Shown: positions 51,251 through 60,674 of the stretch, one piece after another | Numbering within the stretch: the first letter of the stretch is position 1 | Layout: each line of letters begins with the position of its first letter | Assembly (NCBI RefSeq): GCF_003131205.1 | Contig: NZ_QFFY01000004.1 | Location: 372,001 to 436,000, forward strand | DNA length: 64,000 bases | Direction of reading: 5' to 3' | Source of the DNA: Occallatibacter savannae | GTDB lineage: Bacteria; Acidobacteriota; Terriglobia; Terriglobales; Acidobacteriaceae | Made by a program: the position numbers and the translations under genes | The notes under the pieces: model-generated | What the model saw: only the letters and a program-made list of their open reading frames with translations | Database searches by the model: none | What the model was told of the DNA's origin: nothing

Positions 51251-53392
51251 ATGGCTGAAACTGAGTCACCGCCCCGGCTTATACGGTTCGGCGCATTCGA
51301 AGCCGATCTGCAAACAGGCGAACTGCGCAAGGATGGAGATCGGCTGAAGTTCGGCGGACAGCCGTTTCAAGTGCTGGCTATCCTGCTGGAGCGCCCGGGT
51401 GAGGTCGTGACGAGGGAAGAGCTGCAAAAGCGGCTTTGGCCGGACACCTTCGTTGAGGTCGACCGCAATCTCAATACAGCCGTTAACAAAATACGAGAGA
51501 TCCTGAGCGACTCGGCCGACAGCCCGCGATTTGTCGAGACTTTGCCGCGGCGCGGCTATCGGTTTATTGGGAAACTGGACTTGCCGGCGTCCGAATCTAC
51601 GAGCCCTATACATAGTTCCGAGACACGTCGCTACAAAGTGTTAAAACGTTGCATCTGGGTGCTGGCGATTGGCGTCGCTGTGGCCTCGATCTTTTTTGGA
51701 TACCAACGCCTATCTATTCAGCCACCTCTCGCTGAGCAATTACTGAGCGCAGTTCCCTTCACAACGCTGCCGGGCAAGGAAGTCTCTCCGGCACTTTCTC
51801 CGGAAGGATCTAGAATCGCGTTCGCGTGGAATGGTGAGTCACCGTCCCGCAAGCAAGGATTCGACCTGTATGTCAAAGCGATTGGCAGCGAAACACAACT
51901 CCGTCTCACACGAAATCCAGCTGAATGGATCAGTACGGCCTGGTCTCCAGATGGAACACAGGTCGTATTCCACCGCATTGCGGGCCAAGATACCGGGATC
52001 TACGTAGTCCCTGCACTTGGCGGTCCAGAACGAAAGTTGCGCTCGACTCAGATTCATTCTGCGCAATTCAGTTCAGTTAGCTGGTCTTCAGATGGCAGAT
52101 GGATCGCGTTCAATGATTTCTTGCCCGGAGAGGACAACGCGAAAATCTTTCTGATCTCTACCGTGACGTATGAGACCCGGCAACTTGAAACTGTTCCTGG
52201 GTGCCTTTATCAGAGCCAACCTACATTTTCCCACACAGGAGAAAGCATCGCGTTTTGGTGTTCTCGAAGCGGAGATCAATTCGACCTTATTTCCATGAAC
52301 CGTTCGGACGGTAAACCACTCAAGGTGCTATCCCTTGTCGGCCTGCAGAACGGGATGGTTTGGTCAGCCGATGATAAGCGACTCATCTATTCCGTTGGGT
52401 TTGGTCTGCCGTCGAACGAGCTTGGTGAAGTGACAATTGCCACCGGCTCAACCAAGCGACTTGCCTTAGCCGGAGAGGTTGAACAGCCGACAATCTCATC
52501 CAGCGGGGACAAACTCGCCTTCACCTCATATGCAGAAGGCACAAGCATTTGGCGCACGGACCTACAGAACCTTCAACTTCCAGCCGTGGAACTTGCCCCC
52601 TCGACGCAGAGCCAGGATAAGTCACAGTTTTCCCCGGATGGAAAGCGCATAGCATTCGAATCTGAGCGGTCCGGAGGGCTGACCGTGTGGGTCAGCCGTA
52701 CCGATGGCGGGGATTTGTTTCAGATATCCGACGTACATTCCGGCAGTGGCAGTCCGGCGTGGTCGCCCGATGGAACAGCGATAGCTTTTGATTCCCGTCC
52801 GACAGATCACTTCGGGAAACCCGTTGATCGCTGGGGGATATACGTGGTGTCGCCCATCGAAGGGAACCCGAGAAGACTCATGACAAACATCTCTGGCACG
52901 ATTCGACCTCACTGGTCCCATGACGGGAGGTGGGTCTATTTCAGATCCTACGAAGTTGGCCGATCTGGCATTTATCGTTGCCCAGCGTCCGGTGGAGATG
53001 CGGTTGTCCTTTCCAGAGACCCCGAGGCCTTCGCGCCCCAGGAATCGCTCGACGGGACCACAGTCTATTTCGTCAGTCACGAAATCAATTCAGTGTTGAA
53101 GAAAATTCCGCTAATCCCACGGCCTGGCGCAGAATCGGAGGTTGGTGGGGTACCTCGTCTCCGCGACTCAACCATGTGGGCCCTGGCCCGGGGTGGCATC
53201 TACTTCGTTGCAGCAGACGCCCCCAGATCGATACGCTACTTCGATTTCGCCAGTAAGGAAGTCCGTCACGTCTTTGACCTCGATAAGGATTTTGGGAAGG
53301 GCCTCTCTGTTTCGCAGGACGGTCGTTGGATCATGTACTCCCTCGTCGGCGACGTAAACAGTGACATCATGCTCGTCGATCATTTCCGATGA
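51251..53392 (+). CDS. Winged-helix sensor with a PD40 beta-propeller
   Basis: A 713-aa protein. Residues 8-112 are an OmpR/CadC-type DNA-binding domain (IRFGAFEADLQTGELRKDG, VVTREELQKRLWPDTFVEVD, SPRFVETLPRRGYRFIG). One membrane helix follows (about 133-152, WVLAIGVAVASIFFGYQ), then a periplasmic TolB-like propeller (ALSPEGSRIAFAWNG, WSPDGTQVVFHRIAG, FSPDGKRIAFESERSG, WSPDGTAIAFDSRP). This is a one-component membrane-bound regulator type typical of Acidobacteria. Confidence 0.92.
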   Translation: MAETESPPRLIRFGAFEADLQTGELRKDGDRLKFGGQPFQVLAILLERPGEVVTREELQKRLWPDTFVEVDRNLNTAVNKIREILSDSADSPRFVETLPRRGYRFIGKLDLPASESTSPIHSSETRRYKVLKRCIWVLAIGVAVASIFFGYQRLSIQPPLAEQLLSAVPFTTLPGKEVSPALSPEGSRIAFAWNGESPSRKQGFDLYVKAIGSETQLRLTRNPAEWISTAWSPDGTQVVFHRIAGQDTGIYVVPALGGPERKLRSTQIHSAQFSSVSWSSDGRWIAFNDFLPGEDNAKIFLISTVTYETRQLETVPGCLYQSQPTFSHTGESIAFWCSRSGDQFDLISMNRSDGKPLKVLSLVGLQNGMVWSADDKRLIYSVGFGLPSNELGEVTIATGSTKRLALAGEVEQPTISSSGDKLAFTSYAEGTSIWRTDLQNLQLPAVELAPSTQSQDKSQFSPDGKRIAFESERSGGLTVWVSRTDGGDLFQISDVHSGSGSPAWSPDGTAIAFDSRPTDHFGKPVDRWGIYVVSPIEGNPRRLMTNISGTIRPHWSHDGRWVYFRSYEVGRSGIYRCPASGGDAVVLSRDPEAFAPQESLDGTTVYFVSHEINSVLKKIPLIPRPGAESEVGGVPRLRDSTMWALARGGIYFVAADAPRSIRYFDFASKEVRHVFDLDKDFGKGLSVSQDGRWIMYSLVGDVNSDIMLVDHFR

Positions 53393-53487
53393 CCGCTCAA
53401 GAAAACTAACAAGATCGGGCCGGACTCAGGCACAAACGGAATTTGGTTCCTCAGCGATCCTGCACGGAACGAACAAACTGTAGAAGG

Positions 53488-53550
53488 TCCTTCGGCTTCT
53501 CGGGACCCTAGCCAAGAAATGGTCAACTTCCGAGTTGCCGGTCATCCAGG
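53488..53550 (+). repeat. Family B hairpin repeat, copy 10
   Basis: CGGCTTCTCGGGACCCTA, AAGAAATGGTCAAC and TTCCGAGTTGCCGGTCATCC. Confidence 0.8.
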
Positions 53551-53689
53551 CCCTACTCGCAAAATGCGCATGATTCGGCATACCGGCATGCCGTTCTTCA
53601 AAGGTAGAAATGAAATGGAAGACAAGCGTCGGGCTGCCCTGTCCGGACATCATCGCCCGGGATTCAGAATCGTAGCCCTTGATCCAGTA

Positions 53690-54883
53690 CTATTTGCCGG
53701 TTTTAACGAACTGGATACACTGTCCTTCGTTCTTGAAACCGAAATTCTCCCAGCCGCTGTTTTTGCAAAGGTTATCGCTGGCAGGAGTAAGCAAAAATGG
53801 ACCGTCTACACCACTGTGCGTGCCGATGCCAACGATCTGCCCGGCATCGTTGATGCCAAATGCCTGCTGTAGATCCCATCCGGAATCTGGTGGAACTAGA
53901 TTATTGAGATCATTCATCAGACCCCGGCTGAAGAGGAAGGCGTGTACGACTTTGCGGTCGCTGGTGTAAGAAAATCCGACCACCTGGCCCGACTCATTGA
54001 TAGCGATGCCATAACTTTCCGCTCCCAGCGTGCCGAGGTCATCTGTGGCGGGATTGATGGGCAGGTTTGGAGCCGTGCGAAAAGCATGGAGGGTTGTGTC
54101 GTCGCTGGTCAAAGCATAGCCGACTACTTGGCCTACGTCGTTGATAGCTGTGGCAGAACTCTCCGTGCCGCCAAGTGTCCCGAGATCATCCGTGGCGGGA
54201 TTGATGGGACGGTTTGGAGCTGTGCGAAAACCGTGGAGCAAGTGGAGGTTTGTGCCGCCACTCGTGGAAGCATAGCCGACCACCTGGCCCAAGTTGTTGA
54301 TGCCAAAAGCCGCGCTATCGGTACCCCCCAGCGTGCCGAGGTCATCGGTAGTGGGGTTGATGGGACGGTTTGGAGCCGTGCGAAAAGCGTGGAGGATTGT
54401 GTCGTCGCTGGTCAATGAATAGCCGACCACTTGGCCCAGACTGTTGATACCCCATGCCCCGCTTTCCGTACCGCCAAGTGTGCCGAGATCGTCGACGGCG
54501 GGATTGATGGGAACGTCAGGCTCCGTACGAAAGGCGTGCAATGGGGCACTATCCGTAATTGCGGCGGCCCCGGCCACCTGGCCCAAGTCGTTAATACTCT
54601 GACCGTAACTCTGGACGCCGCCGAGCGTGCCGAGAGAGTCAGCGGCCTTGATAGGAAGATTGGGCGCTGTTCGAAATGCCAGATAACCATTGTTTCCGCT
54701 GGTCAAGCTTGAGCCTGTCACTTGGCCTTGAGCGTTGACTGCGTATCCGAAACCTACGGTGCCGCCGAATGTGCCGAGATCGGTTATAAAGTATCGGATC
54801 TGAGCGTGAAGGGGTGGGATGATACTTACGAGGAGCAATGCCGTCAGCGGCCCCACTCTGTGCAGGGCTGAAAATCGTGTCAT
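53690..54883 (-). CDS. Secreted HAF-repeat protein
   Basis: The 397-aa protein starts at ATG 54883 behind AAGGAA with a signal peptide (PLTALLLVSIIPPLHA). Six to seven tandem units of about 60 residues follow the pattern DLGTLGGTESGAWGINSLGQ, VVGYSLTSDDTILHAFRTAP, the HAF family of extracellular repeats. The DNA repeats are also close, which is why they could be mistaken for an array. The C-terminus has LCKNSGWENFGFKNEGQC with two Cys. Role unknown. Confidence 0.9.
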   Translation of the reverse strand: MTRFSALHRVGPLTALLLVSIIPPLHAQIRYFITDLGTFGGTVGFGYAVNAQGQVTGSSLTSGNNGYLAFRTAPNLPIKAADSLGTLGGVQSYGQSINDLGQVAGAAAITDSAPLHAFRTEPDVPINPAVDDLGTLGGTESGAWGINSLGQVVGYSLTSDDTILHAFRTAPNRPINPTTDDLGTLGGTDSAAFGINNLGQVVGYASTSGGTNLHLLHGFRTAPNRPINPATDDLGTLGGTESSATAINDVGQVVGYALTSDDTTLHAFRTAPNLPINPATDDLGTLGAESYGIAINESGQVVGFSYTSDRKVVHAFLFSRGLMNDLNNLVPPDSGWDLQQAFGINDAGQIVGIGTHSGVDGPFLLTPASDNLCKNSGWENFGFKNEGQCIQFVKTGK

Positions 54884-55052
54884 GGTTTGAGTTCCTTTCC
54901 TCGGAAAGTCCGTTAAGCTGCAGCCGATTGATGGGTGGAAGTTGATACTCCACGCTAATGCCAATGACTGGCTTGGACGGCTACTGGCTGTGCGACTCGT
55001 CGAAAGTCAGTTCATTCACAACGAGAATACCGCCGTTTGGCTGTGCTCCGGG

Positions 55053-55130
55053 AGTGTAGTCGGCTACTCGTCCCTTTGACAGATTTTCGCCTGCTCGCGG
55101 GTTAGGTTCCGAGTAGCCGGTGACTCACCC
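55053..55130 (+). repeat. Family B hairpin repeat, copy 11
   Basis: GTAGTCGGCTACTCGTCCC and GGTTCCGAGTAGCCGGTGACTC; the arms here are almost perfectly complementary. Confidence 0.88.
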
Positions 55131-55177
55131 GCAACGGACCTCACACTAACCGAAACCTGCGCAGGAGGTTCGAAAGT

Positions 55178-57814
55178 TCACTCCGTTCTTAGCGCCGTTA
55201 CCGGGTTAAGCTGGGCGGCCCGCCATGCCGGAACCACGCAGGCCGCAACGGCAACCGCCAAGAGCGTAAGCGCGACCACTCCGAAGATCTCCGGATCGAG
55301 GGGCCCAGTTTGATACAGCATGGATGAGATCAACCGTGTTACTCCGGCGCTGATGATGAGCCCAACGACCAAGCCGATTAGGGCCGGACGCAGCCCATCG
55401 CGAAGAATGAGCGTCAGTACCTGATTTCGTTGTGCTCCGAGCGCAATCCGAACACCGATCTCTGTCGTACGTTGTGCGGCGAGGTAGGAGACCACTCCGA
55501 ACAGACCCACGGCAGCAAGTACGAGTGAAACCAACGCAAAGATGAGCAGCAGGGTCGCATTGAAGCTGGCATCGAGAGTCTGCGCGCCAATCACCTGGTC
55601 CATCGTGAGGATGTCTGACACCGCCAGATCGCGATCGAGGCTCTGGAAGATCTTCTGCACAGGGAGAGCAAGTCGAGTGACGTCCTGGCCGGATCGCACT
55701 ACCAGTGCCGACCCGGAGACAAAATCCTTTGGATTTTTTGAGTTGAGTGTGTAGATCGGAAAATACATCATCGGACGCGCTTGCTCCCCGATGGAGTAGA
55801 GAGTGTCGCCGACGACGCCCGCAATCCGATACGGACGTTCGCCCATGGTCAGGATGGTTTTACCGACGGGATCTTCGCGAGGGAAATACTGCCGTTGAAA
55901 AGCAGCGCTGATGATGACCTCGGATCCGGGCACGAGGAACTGATCATGGTCGAACGCATGTCCGCTCTGGAAAGGAATTCCGAGAGCCGCGAAATACTCT
56001 GGATCGACCCAACGAGTCAGTGCGAGTTGTCCATTTCCTTCTGCAAGCGGAGGCCGTCCCTGAATGGTAAATCCGCTGTCGCCGCCATAATCATCGCCAG
56101 GCAGCGTAGTCACGAGTCCCGCGGCCTGAACGCCTGGATAATTGCGGACGCGAGTGAGGAGTTCCTGATAAAAGTGCACGGCCGCAGGAAAGTCATATCG
56201 AGCAGCGGGCAACGACACCTGCATCGTCAGCACATCGCGGGTGATACATCCCAAATCGGAAGAGCGCAAGCGGGCATAGCTTTTCAGCAGCAGCCCGGCG
56301 CCGATGAGCAGCACGACAGTCAATCCAACTTCGACCGTGAGGAGTACTCGCCGCAACTTCGCCCGTGCCTGGCCGCCGCTATAGGATCGTGACGACTCCT
56401 GGAGTGCGCTGAGCACCTGGTCGTCACGACTTGAAAATGCTGAGACCAGCCCGGCAGAAAGCGCCGTCAGGAGCACGAGGCCCGCGCTGAAGGCTAGTAC
56501 CACGCCGTCCATGTGGATCGCGTCTGCGCGTGGTACATCATGGCGAAGTGTCACGAACCACTGCACCATTTCATAAGCCAGAAAGAATCCAAGCGCGCCG
56601 CCGGCAAGCGACAGCAACAAGCTTTCCGCGAGGTGATGGCCCAGCAGCTCGGCGCGGCTGCCACCGAGGGCGGTCCGAATCGCCAGCTCACGGCGGCGAC
56701 CGAGGGAACGGGCCACCAGCAAGTTGGCGATATTGAGGCACGCGATGAGCAGAACGCAGCCTGTGGCACACAACAAAATCAACAACGGAGTGCGGACGTT
56801 GCCGACGAGGGACTCGAGGAGAGGGCGGCCGTGCGCTTCAGAGCTGATGAACGGATTATCTGCATGGGCATTGTGGATGCGCAGAGTTATCAGCGAGAGT
56901 TCGTTGACCGCTTCGGTCAGAGAGACACCAGGTTTCAGCCGGCCCACGGCCTGGAAGTTGTGATTATCGAGGGCTTGCATTTCCTTGGTGGTACGCTCGT
57001 GCGAAGCCGCTGTCCACAACTGGACGGTGCTGGAAGGGTAGGCGAACCAGGAAGGCATGACGCCGATGACGGTGTAGCCGCGGCCATCAAGAAGAATCGT
57101 TTGGCCGACAATGGACCGCTCTCCGCCGAAGCGCCGTTTCCAGAGATTCCAACTCAGAATCACAGTTCCATTCGCCGAGGGGCTATCCTCGGCAGATGAG
57201 AAATTACGGCCCAGCGCCGGCTCGACTCCGAGAACCGGGAGCATCGATGCGGAGAACAACGAGGCCTCTAGATTCTCAGGGAGCTGACCGCCGGTGCCGG
57301 AGAGATTGTAAGCCGAATGACGGCTGATCGCCATTCCGCTGAAACCATGGCGCTGCTTTTCCCATTCTGCAAAGATTCCGGCGGCACTGCTGTTGTAGGC
57401 AAATCGATGGTTGAACGTGTCTTCATAGAGTCGCACCAGCCTCTGCGGATCGGCGAAGGGCAGCGGCTTCAGCAGTACGCCACGCACCACCGCAAAGAGC
57501 GCCGCGTTCACGCCGATGCCGAGAGCGATGACCACGATTGAGACGACCGCGAACCCAGGCGACCGGCGCAGGGCGCGAACGCTGTGTTTCCCATTGCGCC
57601 AGAGGCTGTCGAGCCACGAGATGGTGCTCTCACGCCAGAGCCGTTCGCGTACTTGTTGCGGATTGCCGAACTTGCGCAGCGCCGCTCGTCGCGCCTCTTC
57701 AGGCGAATATCCGCGGGCAATGTTGTCTTCGATCTCGTTGGCGAGGTGAGCGCTCATCTCTTCCCGCAACTCTGCGTCTCTGCGACGACGGCGAAAAAAG
57801 CGAAGCCAGTTCAT
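55178..57814 (-). CDS. ADOP/MacB-type FtsX permease
   Basis: The 878-aa protein starts at ATG 57814 behind GGGAGG. The N-terminal cytosolic leader (LREEMSAHLANEIEDNIARG, EEARRAALRKFGNPQQVRE) is specific to acidobacterial duplicated orphan permeases. Two MacB-PCD plus FtsX modules follow (first helix FAVVSIVVIALGIGVNAALF; later LLILLCATGCVLLIACLNIAN and LLIFALVSLVLAAVGLFGVV). No ATPase gene is adjacent, hence orphan. It overlaps the PadR gene by 4 bases. Confidence 0.93.
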   Translation of the reverse strand: MNWLRFFRRRRRDAELREEMSAHLANEIEDNIARGYSPEEARRAALRKFGNPQQVRERLWRESTISWLDSLWRNGKHSVRALRRSPGFAVVSIVVIALGIGVNAALFAVVRGVLLKPLPFADPQRLVRLYEDTFNHRFAYNSSAAGIFAEWEKQRHGFSGMAISRHSAYNLSGTGGQLPENLEASLFSASMLPVLGVEPALGRNFSSAEDSPSANGTVILSWNLWKRRFGGERSIVGQTILLDGRGYTVIGVMPSWFAYPSSTVQLWTAASHERTTKEMQALDNHNFQAVGRLKPGVSLTEAVNELSLITLRIHNAHADNPFISSEAHGRPLLESLVGNVRTPLLILLCATGCVLLIACLNIANLLVARSLGRRRELAIRTALGGSRAELLGHHLAESLLLSLAGGALGFFLAYEMVQWFVTLRHDVPRADAIHMDGVVLAFSAGLVLLTALSAGLVSAFSSRDDQVLSALQESSRSYSGGQARAKLRRVLLTVEVGLTVVLLIGAGLLLKSYARLRSSDLGCITRDVLTMQVSLPAARYDFPAAVHFYQELLTRVRNYPGVQAAGLVTTLPGDDYGGDSGFTIQGRPPLAEGNGQLALTRWVDPEYFAALGIPFQSGHAFDHDQFLVPGSEVIISAAFQRQYFPREDPVGKTILTMGERPYRIAGVVGDTLYSIGEQARPMMYFPIYTLNSKNPKDFVSGSALVVRSGQDVTRLALPVQKIFQSLDRDLAVSDILTMDQVIGAQTLDASFNATLLLIFALVSLVLAAVGLFGVVSYLAAQRTTEIGVRIALGAQRNQVLTLILRDGLRPALIGLVVGLIISAGVTRLISSMLYQTGPLDPEIFGVVALTLLAVAVAACVVPAWRAAQLNPVTALRTE

Positions 57815-58170
57815 GATTCGCCTCCCTGCAATGCTTCTCCCATGACCATGCCGATGGCGCGTGTGATGCGTTGCCACCGCTGTGTTTCGCGCAGCAGTTG
57901 CTTTCGCCCTGCCGCTGTCAGCCGGTAAAACTTCGCACGACGATTGTTCTCAGTCGGGTTCCAGTACGAAGAGAGCCAGCCGCGATCTTCAAGCCGATAC
58001 AGTGCGGGATACAGGGATCCCTGCTCTACCTGCAGCACATCCCCGGATGATCGCTCGATGATTGTTGCAATGGTGTGACCGTGAGCGTCACCCAGCACCA
58101 ATGTATGCAGGATCATCATGTCCAGAGTGCCTTTCAGCATTTCCTCTTCAGGCCTGGTTTTTTCGGGCAC
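57811..58170 (-). CDS. PadR-family regulator of the ADOP permease
   Basis: GTG 58170 behind GGAGAA gives 119 aa. PadR core: LKGTLDMMILHTLVLGDAHGH, LQVEQGSLYPALYRLEDRGW and KFYRLTAAGRKQLLRE. The stop overlaps the permease start (ATGA), so one transcript and coupled translation. It most likely represses its own operon through the palindrome at 58212-58228. Confidence 0.92.
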   Translation of the reverse strand: MPEKTRPEEEMLKGTLDMMILHTLVLGDAHGHTIATIIERSSGDVLQVEQGSLYPALYRLEDRGWLSSYWNPTENNRRAKFYRLTAAGRKQLLRETQRWQRITRAIGMVMGEALQGGES

Positions 58171-58186
58171 GCAGTTCTCCACTCGG

Positions 58187-58228
58187 ACTTCTAAAGAAGA
58201 GAAGCATACATCTTTAGAAGTTCTAAAG
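58187..58228 (-). promoter_or_regulatory. PadR operator sites
   Basis: CTTTAGAAGTTCTAAAG (58212-58228) is a palindrome with one central base, and ACTTCTAAAG (58187-58196) repeats its half. Both lie just upstream of the PadR start. Confidence 0.75.
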
Positions 58229-58365
58229 GAAGAAATACTATCGCGGAGATTCGATGGGATCAAGTATCTTAAATTCGTATTTGGACGCCTGCGGCTGCCC
58301 CTTTGAGGCGAAGGATAGTCTGGAGGCGATACGATTTTGCCACCATTCCCTCAGTTCTGGGCGGA

Positions 58366-58427
58366 TGGTCGCCAATTCGGAAGTTAAACCAAGAAATTGC
58401 CACTTTCTGAAGTTCCGGTGGCCGGAC
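58366..58427 (+). repeat. Family B hairpin repeat, copy 12
   Basis: GTCGCCAATTCGGAAGT, AACCAAGAAATTGCCAC and AGTTCCGGTGGCCGGA. Confidence 0.75.
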
Positions 58428-58518
58428 CACGGCGCAACGTTTAGAACAAGCGCGGCGCGGAACCTGGACTATTCTGGGTTTGGCACACTTTGCATTGGCG
58501 GCTGCAAGGACGAAAAGC

Positions 58519-58932
58519 ATGGGTGAGAACAAAACCAAACCAACCGCACTGAGCGTCGAAGCGTTTCTTAACGCGTGCACTGACGAGCAGCGGCGTACCG
58601 ATGCAACGGCTCTGGTCGAACTCATGCAGAAGGTGACCGGCTCTAAACCAGCCATGTGGGGACCTGCGATCGTCGGCTTCGGCAGCTATCACTACATTTA
58701 CGAAAGCGGACGCGAAGGAGACATGCCAATCCTCGGTTTTTCACCGCGAAAGGCAGCAAACGTTCTGTATGGTGCGATCGGCTTCGATGGAGCTGATGCG
58801 CTGTTGGCAAAGCTGGGTAAGCACACAACTGGCAGAGGATGCCTTTACATCAAGAGACTCGCGGACGTGGATTCGAACGTCCTCGAGAAGATGCTGGAAA
58901 AAGCCTTCGCTGCGAAGAAAGCGACGCCGTAG
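58519..58932 (+). CDS. DUF1801-domain protein
   Basis: 137 aa from ATG 58519 (AAGGA upstream). Motifs AFLNACTDEQRRTDATALVE, PAMWGPAIVGFGSYHYIY and MPILGFSPRKAANVLYG are of the YdhG/DUF1801 type but from a different subgroup than the protein at 44179. Function unknown. Confidence 0.85.
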   Translation: MGENKTKPTALSVEAFLNACTDEQRRTDATALVELMQKVTGSKPAMWGPAIVGFGSYHYIYESGREGDMPILGFSPRKAANVLYGAIGFDGADALLAKLGKHTTGRGCLYIKRLADVDSNVLEKMLEKAFAAKKATP

Positions 58933-58934
58933 CT

Positions 58935-58985
58935 GTCAGTTCCAGTCCAAAAAACGCCAAGGGACGAGTAGCCGGTGACTAAGCC
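58935..58985 (+). repeat. Family B repeat, copy 13
   Basis: Begins directly after the DUF1801 stop: TCAGTTCCAGTCCAA, then GGGACGAGTAGCCGGTGACT. Confidence 0.7.
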
Positions 58986-59005
58986 CCTGCCATCAGCGGA
59001 GGCTT

Positions 59006-60115
59006 TCAGGTGGGTTTGCGGGCTGAGGGCGATAAACGAATACTACGGCAGTGCACACCGAAACCGTATTCCGGCACGGATCCTGCGCTACAAATACGTT
59101 GAAGCTGGTTTACGACAAGCAATAGCCTTGTCAAAGTCAGCGAGTGGGCATTAACGGAAATGAGAATTATGAATCGAGGGTGGCGTCGTTGGTTGGGTAG
59201 GTTGGCTGATATCTGAATGAGGATATAGTCATCGTTCAACGAACAGCGGCGCTGCTTTGCGTTGGGACTGACGGCACTGGCAATCGGTATTCCCCTGCTG
59301 CCGGAGAGGAAACGCATTGCTATAGAGATGATTCCAGTGAGCGAGCCGATGTTCGGCGGGGGAGAGTGGTCGACCACATCCTCAAAATTCAACGTCGCTA
59401 GATCTTTGCTCAGCCAAGGTGGTGCTTGCTGAGTCGGTCTAAAACTGTGTTTGGGTAAAGTGTGAAGTCGATTCTGATGATCTTCGAGGACAATCGATGC
59501 TGTGAATGAGCACCTTTCATCGGCCTCGATGGGAGGCGAAATGCACAGAACAACCTGCTCGTCCTCAATTACATCCGGTCTGATACTGATCGTTTCGATA
59601 AGATCCATGCGTTGCCCTTCGATGTACCCAGCTAGGACGTGTAGCACCTCATCCGTGTTGCTGGACGCCAAACTTATTCGACCTCCAATTCGCATGATCC
59701 GCTTTGTATCCTTGCGACCTATTTGCCAAAAAGTCTGCGAGTTGTTCCACACCCCGTGCAGTCGCGGCCCTGTGCTGGTGAGTTCGACAATCTGCTCTTC
59801 CAGATGATCTTTCTCTCGCTGAAGTTCAGTGAATTCAGCCATTCGATGTTCCAGCCGATCGTTCTCAGCCCTAAGATCCTGATTGCTCGCCTCAAGCACG
59901 GCCTTGCTGGCCAGGAGCGATCTCGTTAGAACTTCTAAATGCCTACGCTCCGACTCAATAGCGTCATTTTGCGATCGCAAATCAGAAATGATTTTCCAAT
60001 ATCGATATAGCTTTACTGCCATAAATATCCCGATGACTAGTCCGAACAAGAAAAGCCAAAAGAGTATCGGAGCCGAAAAGACGAGCAGTTGCCCTGTACT
60101 TGAAAATGAACACAT
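59006..60115 (-). CDS. Membrane-anchored coiled-coil protein
   Basis: One N-terminal membrane helix (FSAPILFWLFLFGLVIGIFM) is followed by a coiled coil at residues of about 45-115 (ASNQDLRAENDRLEHRMAEF, LQREKDHLEEQIVEL), then a beta domain (VWNNSQTFWQIGRKDTKRIM, FTASIVLEDHQNRLHTL). The last 110 or so residues are not protein-like (LIQISANLPNQRRHPRF), so the true end may be earlier, with a frameshift or lost stop near 59340. Not recognised. Confidence 0.55.
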   Translation of the reverse strand: MCSFSSTGQLLVFSAPILFWLFLFGLVIGIFMAVKLYRYWKIISDLRSQNDAIESERRHLEVLTRSLLASKAVLEASNQDLRAENDRLEHRMAEFTELQREKDHLEEQIVELTSTGPRLHGVWNNSQTFWQIGRKDTKRIMRIGGRISLASSNTDEVLHVLAGYIEGQRMDLIETISIRPDVIEDEQVVLCISPPIEADERCSFTASIVLEDHQNRLHTLPKHSFRPTQQAPPWLSKDLATLNFEDVVDHSPPPNIGSLTGIISIAMRFLSGSRGIPIASAVSPNAKQRRCSLNDDYILIQISANLPNQRRHPRFIILISVNAHSLTLTRLLLVVNQLQRICSAGSVPEYGFGVHCRSIRLSPSARKPT

Positions 60116-60200
60116 CAGCATGGCTGCTGAACCTCCTTTGCGTGAACACTACTAAGGAGAGACGAATGCGGGCTTTTACCCCTCCATTGGATGCAGAATT

Positions 60201-60253
60201 AGGTTGGTTCCGAGTGGCCGGGCGCTCGCCCACTTCCGAGTTTCCGGTCAATC
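60201..60253 (+). repeat. Family B repeats, copy 14 (two right arms)
   Basis: GGTTCCGAGTGGCCGGGCG and ACTTCCGAGTTTCCGGTCAATC in tandem, 35 bases apart. Confidence 0.7.
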
Positions 60254-60260
60254 TGGCAAA

Positions 60261-60473
60261 CTACGCTGACTCTTCAGATTCGAGCTTTTCTAGAGTGCTC
60301 AGCTGGCGCCACAGAATACGCAGGTCTTTTTCATTCTCAGCAACCCTTTCGGAAATCCAAGCAAGATTGACTTGAGAAGTCGCTAGCATTCCGAGGAGCC
60401 AGCGACGATCTGCCTCGCAGTCTTTTATGCGAGACTTGATTCTTTCAATCTCCAGTGTGCGCCTCAGATTCAC
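60261..60473 (-). CDS. Small coiled-coil protein, 70 aa
   Basis: GTG 60473 with GGAGGG upstream. Highly charged helix (TLEIERIKSRIKDCEADRRW, VAENEKDLRILWRQLSTLEK). Function unknown; on the same strand and just upstream of the membrane coiled-coil gene. Confidence 0.55.
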   Translation of the reverse strand: MNLRRTLEIERIKSRIKDCEADRRWLLGMLATSQVNLAWISERVAENEKDLRILWRQLSTLEKLESEESA

Positions 60474-60550
60474 CCATCGGCCCTCCGTCCGGGGCAAATC
60501 ATTGGGTGCTTCGATTCACCGTTGAGATGTTTCTGATTCGGCGAGTCTGG

Positions 60551-60600
60551 GGGTACAAACCCAAATCGCTCTAGCGCCCGAGTAGCCGGTGATTCTACCG
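60551..60600 (+). repeat. Family B repeat, copy 15 (right arm)
   Basis: AAATCGCTCTAGCG then CCGAGTAGCCGGTGATTC; the left arm is not clear. Confidence 0.65.
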
Positions 60601-60674
60601 CGAGACCATTTAAATCGCTGTTGTGAGTGAATGCTATACTTCAGCCTCTGATCTTGAGGGTTGGTGAATTCCAT

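Noticed and set aside
53990..54760. Regular 180-base DNA repeats as a possible array or VNTR
   Set aside because: They encode the HAF repeats of a secreted protein and keep the frame.
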